Shown here: piece by piece, positions 5,566-9,659 of the stretch
Layout of the letters: every line of letters starts with the position of its first letter
Position numbering within the stretch: position 1 is the stretch's first letter
Source of the DNA: Candidatus Aminicenantota bacterium
Lineage (GTDB): Bacteria; Acidobacteriota; Aminicenantia; Aminicenantales; UBA8522
Length of the DNA: 9,659 bases
Direction of reading: 5' to 3'
Assembly: GCA_003524335.1 (NCBI GenBank)
Contig: DQHV01000088.1
Span: 3,959 to 13,617 of the forward strand
Program-made: the position numbers and the translations under genes
Notes under the pieces: generated by a model
What the model was told of the DNA's origin: nothing
The model's input: only the letters and a program-made list of their open reading frames with translations
Database searches by the model: none

Positions 5566-7326
5566 ATGAAACCGGCGATATCCGTGAAATCAAGACGTTA
5601 TTCCCGCGCGGCTGCGCTATCCATGGCGGCCCTTGTCTTTTCTCTCTCCGGAGTCCCGACTCCCGCCTTAACCCGAGCCCACGCCTCGACCCATACCTCG
5701 GTCCCTGCCCAGAAGTCGCCCCGCATCCTCTCGGTCGAAAAGTGGCGCGAGGACCTTCATTTCCTGGTCGATAAAGTGGAAACCAACCACCGGTTCCCCT
5801 TTTCAAAAATCACCAAAGAGGCTTTCGAGGGAGCGGCCGCCGACCTCCAAGCGCGGATCCCCTCGCTCTCCGACCATGATATCGTCGTCGAGATGGCCGC
5901 CCTCGTGGCCATGCTCGGTGACGGGCACAGCCGCCTCTCACTCCCCGTCGCCCAGGGTGAAGCCCAGGGACGCGCCCACACGGAGACGCCGGCTCCCGCC
6001 GACCGGGACCTCCTCTTAAGGCGTTACCCCGTCTCCTTCTACCTTTTCGGCGACGGGCTGTCCATTCCCGGGGCGATCGGAAGCCATACCGAATTCATCG
6101 GGGCCCAAGTCGTCCGCATCGGCCGGATGACTGCCGCCGAAGCCCTTCAGGCAGTGCGCCGGGTGGCCAGCGTCGACAACGAAATCGGCCATAAGCTCTC
6201 CGGTCCCATGCTCTTGGGCTTGGCCGAGGTCTGCTCGGCCTGCGGAGTGGTCGATGATATGGAAAACCTCCCCCTGCTGATCAGGGACACCGCGGGCAAG
6301 GAAAGCGAGATCGTGGTTAAGCCTCAGGACCCGCTCACACCGGTCGCGTATATCCAGGCCTTCGAGCTCCCCGGGCGGCCGGTCCCCCTCTGGCTGAAGA
6401 ACCGGACGGACCCGCACTGGTTCGAGTATCTGCCGGAAAAGCGGGCCGTCTTCTGCCAGGTCAACGCGATCCAGGATAAGCCGGGGGAGACCATGGCCTC
6501 TTTCTCCTCCAAGCTGGCCGCCTTCATCGAGGCCAACCCGGTCGAGCGCCTCGTCCTCGACCTCCGCTGGAACGGCGGCGGAAATAACTACCTCAACCGG
6601 TCCCTCATCCTGGCCTTGACACGAAGCCCGAAGGTCAACCGCTTCGGACGCCTCTTCACGATCATCGGCCGGACCACGTTTTCCGCCGCGATGAACCTGA
6701 CGAGCGACCTCGAACATTGGACGAACACGCTCTTCGTCGGCGAGGCCACCGGTTCGACGACCAGCCATTACGGCGACGCCCGGCGCCACACTCTCCCGAA
6801 CTCCGGGCTGACCCTGAGGCTCTCCTCGATCTACTGGCGAGATTGGACAGCCGACGAAAAGCGTCCTTGGATAGCGCCCGACCTCCCGGCCGAGCTTTCC
6901 TCCAAGGATTACCTTGACGGGACCGACCCGGTCCTTGAGGCCGCCCTTGGGTTCAGAGCTCCGGACGATCTCGCAGGCCAGCTCCTCTGGGCCTTTGATC
7001 GAGGCGGATTCGATGCCGCCTACACCCGTTTCTACAAGTTCAGCACCGACCCCGAAACAGCCGGGATCGACATCCAGGCCGACCTCCACCGGTTCGGCCG
7101 CGCGCTCTTAGAGAAAGCCAAGTTCGCCGAGGCGGTTCAGGTTTTCTGGCAGAATGCCGCCGACCATCCCGACTCGTTCGAGGCCCATCTCGACCTCGGC
7201 GAGGCTTATCTCGGGGCAGGGAAAAAGGACGAAGCGGCGAAGTCCTTGGAGAAGGCGCTTTCGCTTAAGCCAGGGGATGCACGCGCCAAGGAACTACTGG
7301 CCAAGGCCAAATTGCAGCACCCTTAA
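5566..7326 (+). CDS. Exported S41 peptidase-like protein with C-terminal TPR
   Basis: Start chosen at ATG 5566 (GGAGG at 5557-5561) rather than an in-frame GTG at 5521 that lies upstream of the leader palindrome. The 586-residue product begins with a basic, hydrophobic export signal (KSRRYSRAAALSMAALVFSL). The S41/tail-specific protease core shows DGHSRL (119-124), VLDLRWNGGGNN (Asp332) and GRTTFSAAMN, where Ser373 fits the nucleophile, then VGEATGS (Glu393). The Lys about 25 residues after the Ser of C-terminal processing proteases is absent, so if active it uses a Ser/His/Glu-type site as in tricorn relatives. No PDZ domain is evident. Residues about 525-580 carry TPRs (AHLDLGEAYLGAGKKDEAAKSLEKALSLKP), suggesting partner binding. 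Probably periplasmic; substrate unknown. It has its own promoters and is followed by a palindromic element. Confidence 0.85.
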   Translation: MKPAISVKSRRYSRAAALSMAALVFSLSGVPTPALTRAHASTHTSVPAQKSPRILSVEKWREDLHFLVDKVETNHRFPFSKITKEAFEGAAADLQARIPSLSDHDIVVEMAALVAMLGDGHSRLSLPVAQGEAQGRAHTETPAPADRDLLLRRYPVSFYLFGDGLSIPGAIGSHTEFIGAQVVRIGRMTAAEALQAVRRVASVDNEIGHKLSGPMLLGLAEVCSACGVVDDMENLPLLIRDTAGKESEIVVKPQDPLTPVAYIQAFELPGRPVPLWLKNRTDPHWFEYLPEKRAVFCQVNAIQDKPGETMASFSSKLAAFIEANPVERLVLDLRWNGGGNNYLNRSLILALTRSPKVNRFGRLFTIIGRTTFSAAMNLTSDLEHWTNTLFVGEATGSTTSHYGDARRHTLPNSGLTLRLSSIYWRDWTADEKRPWIAPDLPAELSSKDYLDGTDPVLEAALGFRAPDDLAGQLLWAFDRGGFDAAYTRFYKFSTDPETAGIDIQADLHRFGRALLEKAKFAEAVQVFWQNAADHPDSFEAHLDLGEAYLGAGKKDEAAKSLEKALSLKPGDARAKELLAKAKLQHP

Positions 7327-7332
7327 TAAATT

Positions 7333-7410
7333 GGGGACAGCATATCAAATTCCGAATTTCCGGGCCAGGAATTACAGGCTTGGGAAATAGGAAAATGATA
7401 TACTGTTCCC
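7333..7410. repeat. REP-like palindromic element, copy 2
   Basis: The left arm GGGGACAGCATATCAAATTC begins at 7333; the right arm GAAAATGATATACTGTTCCC is 7391-7410. They pair at roughly 17 of 21 positions. Internal CCGAATTTCC and the AATAGGAAA before the right arm are shared with copy 1 at 5194-5268, so it is the same family in a more diverged form. It fills most of the gap between the S41-like and radical SAM genes. A short T-run (7415-7419) follows, so it may also end the upstream transcript. Confidence 0.75.
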
Positions 7411-7432
7411 AATTCTTTTTGACGATAGGCCC

Positions 7433-8587
7433 ATGACCGTCGCTTCACGCGGATTTCAGGTGTTCGTCAAGCCGGCCGGGGCCGCCTGCAACCTGTCCTG
7501 CCGCTACTGCTATTATCTGGAGAAAGGGCCGCTCGGCTCCGACGCCGCCCCGCCCCGCATGCCCGAGGACCTCCTCGAGGAATACATCGCCCAGCACATC
7601 GCCGCCTCTCCCGACGAGATCATCCGCTTCTCCTGGCACGGCGGCGAGCCCACGGTCCTGGGCGTCGACTACTTCCGCCTGATCGTCGAAATCCAGCGCC
7701 GGCTCTGTCCGCCCGGCCGCAGCATTGCCAACGGGATGCAGACCAACGGCACCCTGCTTGATGAGGACTGGGGCCGGTTCCTCGGGGCCGAAGGGTTTGC
7801 CGTGGGGCTCAGCCTGGACGGCCCGAGGGCGTTCCACGACCGCCACCGCCTAACCCGGAACGGACGCTCTACCTTCGACCTGACGATGCGCGGCTACGAG
7901 ATCCTGCAGCGGCACGGCGTCCCGACCGACATCCTCTGCGTCGTCAGCGCGGCGAACGTCCGGCGTCCGGCGGAAGTTTACGGCTTCTTCAGAGACAACG
8001 GCGCTTCCTACCTGACTTTCCTTCCGCTCGTCGAGCGGCGGCCGGAGTCGCCTGCCGGCATCAGCCCCGAATCCGTTCCGTCCGAAGCCTGGGGCGATTT
8101 CCTCTGCGCCGTCTTCGACGAGTGGGTGAGCCATGACATCGGCCAAGTCAAGGTGCAAATCATCGAGGAGGCGGTCCGGACGGCCTTCGGCCAGGAGCAC
8201 TCGCTCTGCATCTTCCGGCCGGTCTGCGGCGACATCCCGGTCGTCGAGCTGAACGGGGATTTTTTCTCCTGCGATCACTACGTGGACACGGAGCACTTCC
8301 TTGGCAATATCCGTGAAGCGCCGCTCGGCGCCCTCCTCGAAAGCCCGGCCCAGCGCGCCTTCGGGCTGGCCAAGCTCGATAAGCTGCCGCGCGTCTGCCG
8401 GTCGTGCGATGTCCTGGCAATGTGCAACGGGGAGTGTCCGAAGAACCGCTTCGCCCGCGCTCCGGACGGAGAGCCGGGCCTCAACTATCTCTGCGCCGGC
8501 TACAAGAAATTTTTCCGCCAGGTCCGGCCATTCGTCGACACGGTGGCCGCCGTGTGGGGCCGGCAGAAGCCCGACGCTAAGGTTTGA
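7433..8587 (+). CDS. Anaerobic sulfatase-maturating enzyme-like radical SAM/SPASM protein
   Basis: The 384-residue protein opens with FVKPAGAACNLSCRYCYY: the radical SAM cluster motif C19-x3-C23-x2-C26. GGEP (70-73) and TNG (104-106) follow. The C-terminal SPASM part carries the eight Cys expected for two extra 4Fe-4S clusters: C259, C265, C280, C322, C325, C331, C335, C354. Asp281 directly after C280 matches the proposed general base of characterised anaerobic sulfatase maturases. These enzymes use S-adenosylmethionine to oxidise an active-site Cys or Ser of a sulfatase to formylglycine, in the cytoplasm and without oxygen. No sulfatase lies in the window, so the substrate must be encoded elsewhere, or this is a relative with another target. 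The ribosome site before ATG 7433 is weak (TAGG only). The 3' end overlaps the opposing hydrolase gene by 11 bases. Confidence 0.9.
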   Translation: MTVASRGFQVFVKPAGAACNLSCRYCYYLEKGPLGSDAAPPRMPEDLLEEYIAQHIAASPDEIIRFSWHGGEPTVLGVDYFRLIVEIQRRLCPPGRSIANGMQTNGTLLDEDWGRFLGAEGFAVGLSLDGPRAFHDRHRLTRNGRSTFDLTMRGYEILQRHGVPTDILCVVSAANVRRPAEVYGFFRDNGASYLTFLPLVERRPESPAGISPESVPSEAWGDFLCAVFDEWVSHDIGQVKVQIIEEAVRTAFGQEHSLCIFRPVCGDIPVVELNGDFFSCDHYVDTEHFLGNIREAPLGALLESPAQRAFGLAKLDKLPRVCRSCDVLAMCNGECPKNRFARAPDGEPGLNYLCAGYKKFFRQVRPFVDTVAAVWGRQKPDAKV

Positions 8588-9431
8588 GCTTTTCCTTGAG
8601 GAAGGCGATCGTCCGCCGCCAGGCGAGATCGGCCGCCTCCTTGTTGTAATTGGGACCCGTGTCGTTCAGGAAGGCATGCCCGGCGCCCTCGTACATGTGG
8701 ATCGTGCATTCGATGCCCGCCTTCTTGAGTTCTTCCTCGAAGGCCGGGATGCCTGCGTTAATCCTCTTATCATCGCCGGCGTAATGGATAAGCATGGCCG
8801 CTTTGATTTTCGGGACGTCCTCGGGCGCGGGCTGGATGCCGTAGAAGGGGACTGCCGCAGTCAGGTCCGGCGCGTGGACGGCCACCTGGTTCGTGACCCC
8901 GCCGCCCCAGCAGAATCCCATGCAGCCGACCTTACCTGTCGCCTGGGGATGCGTCTTGAGGTAGGCTACGGCAGCGACGAAGTTCTTGGTGTTGGCGTCG
9001 CGGTCGAGCTTCTGGATGAGGGAACGGGCCTCGTCGGGGTTTTCCGGGGTTCCGCCGAAAGGCGTTAGGGCGTCTGGGGCGATGGCCACGAACCCCTCGA
9101 GCGCCGCCCGCCGGGCGATGTCCTCGGTGTGGGGGTTGAGGCCACGGTTTTCGTGGATGACGATAACGCCGGCGAGCTTCCCGGCGCCCTTCGGCCGGGC
9201 CTGGTAAGCCCGCATTTCACCGCTTTCGATCGGATACTTGATGTATCCCGTCTCGAGGCGCGGGTCGTCTTTCGGCACAACCTGGGGCGAGTCGCCGCCG
9301 CCTGCGAGGACCGGCAGCAGCGCGGCCGCAGCGGCCGTCCCGCCCGCGAGCTCGGCCACCTTTTCCAGGAATTCGCGGCGGTCCATGGCGGTACGCTCAA
9401 ACTTTTTACGGCTTTTTATTTCAAAGTTCAC
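8577..9431 (-). CDS. Tat-exported dienelactone hydrolase-family protein
   Basis: The GTG start at 9431 is supported by a perfect AGGAGG six bases upstream; an internal ATG at 9386 (MDRREF) has none. The 284-residue product carries a twin-arginine signal (MDRREFLEKVAELAGG, Arg18-Arg19, then an Ala-rich core to about 43), so it is probably exported folded. The alpha/beta-hydrolase core shows HENRGLNP (Glu94), the nucleophile motif GFCWGG with Cys174, AGDDKRI (Asp221) and GAGHAF (His252). This is the Cys-Asp-His triad plus Glu of carboxymethylenebutenolidase-type enzymes. Family members hydrolyse dienelactone or other small esters; the real substrate here is unknown, and export argues against a role in intracellular aromatic breakdown. 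It is transcribed alone, convergent with the radical SAM gene. Confidence 0.9.
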   Translation of the reverse strand: MNFEIKSRKKFERTAMDRREFLEKVAELAGGTAAAAALLPVLAGGGDSPQVVPKDDPRLETGYIKYPIESGEMRAYQARPKGAGKLAGVIVIHENRGLNPHTEDIARRAALEGFVAIAPDALTPFGGTPENPDEARSLIQKLDRDANTKNFVAAVAYLKTHPQATGKVGCMGFCWGGGVTNQVAVHAPDLTAAVPFYGIQPAPEDVPKIKAAMLIHYAGDDKRINAGIPAFEEELKKAGIECTIHMYEGAGHAFLNDTGPNYNKEAADLAWRRTIAFLKEKLKP

Positions 9432-9437
9432 GGCATC

Positions 9438-9443
9438 CCTCCT
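9438..9443 (-). promoter_or_regulatory. Ribosome-binding site deciding the GTG start of the hydrolase
   Basis: AGGAGG on the minus strand, six bases before GTG 9431-9429. It decides for the longer protein over ATG 9386, which has no such site. An ATG directly after the site (ATGCCGTGA) stops after two codons and is out of frame. Confidence 0.8.
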
Positions 9444-9473
9444 GGTTTCTGTTATATCCCTGAGGACAGAATC

Positions 9474-9502
9474 ATCGTATTGGCGCGCTTTCCTTCTGTC
9501 AA
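9474..9502 (-). promoter_or_regulatory. sigma70-like promoter of the dienelactone hydrolase gene
   Basis: Minus strand TTGACA (9502-9497), 17 bases, TACGAT (9479-9474). Transcription would begin near 9467, a leader of about 36 bases. A second, weaker -10-like TATAAC (9456-9451) lies closer to the gene. Confidence 0.6.
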
Positions 9503-9540
9503 GGAAAAAACAGGCCGCCTAATCAGCTAAATCGTTCCCG

Positions 9541-9593
9541 ATCCATTTCCCATTTCCCTGGGTAGAGAATTAGGAAATTGATATGGTGTCCCC
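9541..9593. repeat. REP-like palindromic element, copy 3 (left arm decayed)
   Basis: The right arm GGAAATTGATATGGTGTCCC (9573-9592) is identical to copy 1; the exact match extends over 28 bases, 9571-9598 against 5247-5274. The left half keeps only the inner ATTTCC repeats (9541-9558) and has lost the outer GGGACACC part, so the full palindrome no longer forms. Confidence 0.75.
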
Positions 9594-9596
9594 AAA

Positions 9597-9626
9597 TTGA
9601 CTTCGGTTCTCCTGGTATGATATAAG
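9597..9626 (+). promoter_or_regulatory. Outward-facing promoter at the right edge
   Basis: TTGACT (9597-9602), 18 bases, TATAAG (9621-9626) with a TG extension (TGATATAAG). Transcription would start near 9633 and leave the window. Its -35 overlaps the end of the repeat copy by two bases. No start codon is visible before position 9659, though AAGG at the last bases could be a ribosome site. Confidence 0.5.
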
Positions 9627-9659
9627 AAGCGAGTAGAACATTATCCTTTTCATACAAGG

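Noticed and set aside
6016..7089. Long minus-strand open frame (357 codons) inside the S41-like gene
   Set aside because: It lies wholly inside the S41-like gene on the opposite strand. Its translation has no recognisable motif and is the expected shadow of GC-rich codons.
8301..9068. Plus-strand open frame of 255 codons spanning the radical SAM 3' end and the hydrolase gene
   Set aside because: It overlaps two well-supported genes in other frames and its translation is low-complexity Arg/Ser/Ala sequence without motifs.

Overview
The window is bacterial chromosome: ordinary ribosome-binding sites, sigma70-like promoters, GTG and TTG starts, and no phage, plasmid or CRISPR signature. The gene set suggests a Gram-negative, probably anaerobic or microaerobic, environmental bacterium of the Acidobacteriota/Aminicenantes kind. 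The main pointers are a Pkn2/PknB-type kinase joined to a TolB-like segment and TPRs, an outer-membrane beta-barrel with a terminal Phe, and an anaerobic sulfatase-maturase-type radical SAM enzyme. No rRNA or marker gene is present, so this placement is an inference.

Layout. Positions 1-455 (minus) hold the 5' part of an FAD-linked oxidase resembling alkyldihydroxyacetonephosphate synthase; it runs off the left edge. It is divergent, across about 275 bases carrying two back-to-back promoters, from an exported protein (730-1968) that fuses a one-heme cytochrome c domain to an outer-membrane porin, the architecture known from Cyc2. Next comes a transmembrane Ser/Thr kinase with TolB-like and TPR sensor parts (2104-4473). 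A MazE/MazF-type toxin-antitoxin operon follows (4611-5194), with a perfect palindrome over its promoter. The stretch 5194-5565 has no intact gene. It holds a long REP-like inverted repeat, a 147-base, about 97% identical copy of the promoter and first codons of the left-edge oxidase gene, and the promoter region of the next gene. That gene (5566-7326) encodes an exported S41-peptidase-like protein with a TPR tail. A second REP-like element precedes an anaerobic sulfatase-maturase-like radical SAM/SPASM enzyme (7433-8587), which overlaps tail to tail with a Tat-exported dienelactone hydrolase-family protein (8577-9431, minus). The right edge holds a third REP-like copy and a promoter pointing out of the window.

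How the genes relate. Apart from mazEF there is no obvious operon; most genes stand alone with their own promoters. The recurrent theme is the palindromic element whose right arm reads GGAAATTGATATGGTGTCCC. It lies beside the partial gene duplication and resembles repeats mobilised by REP-associated (Y1/RAYT) transposases, although no transposase lies in the window. Points most worth checking are the cytochrome-porin fusion, the duplicated promoter and start region (which could transcribe antisense to mazF), and the loss of the conserved catalytic Thr in MazF.
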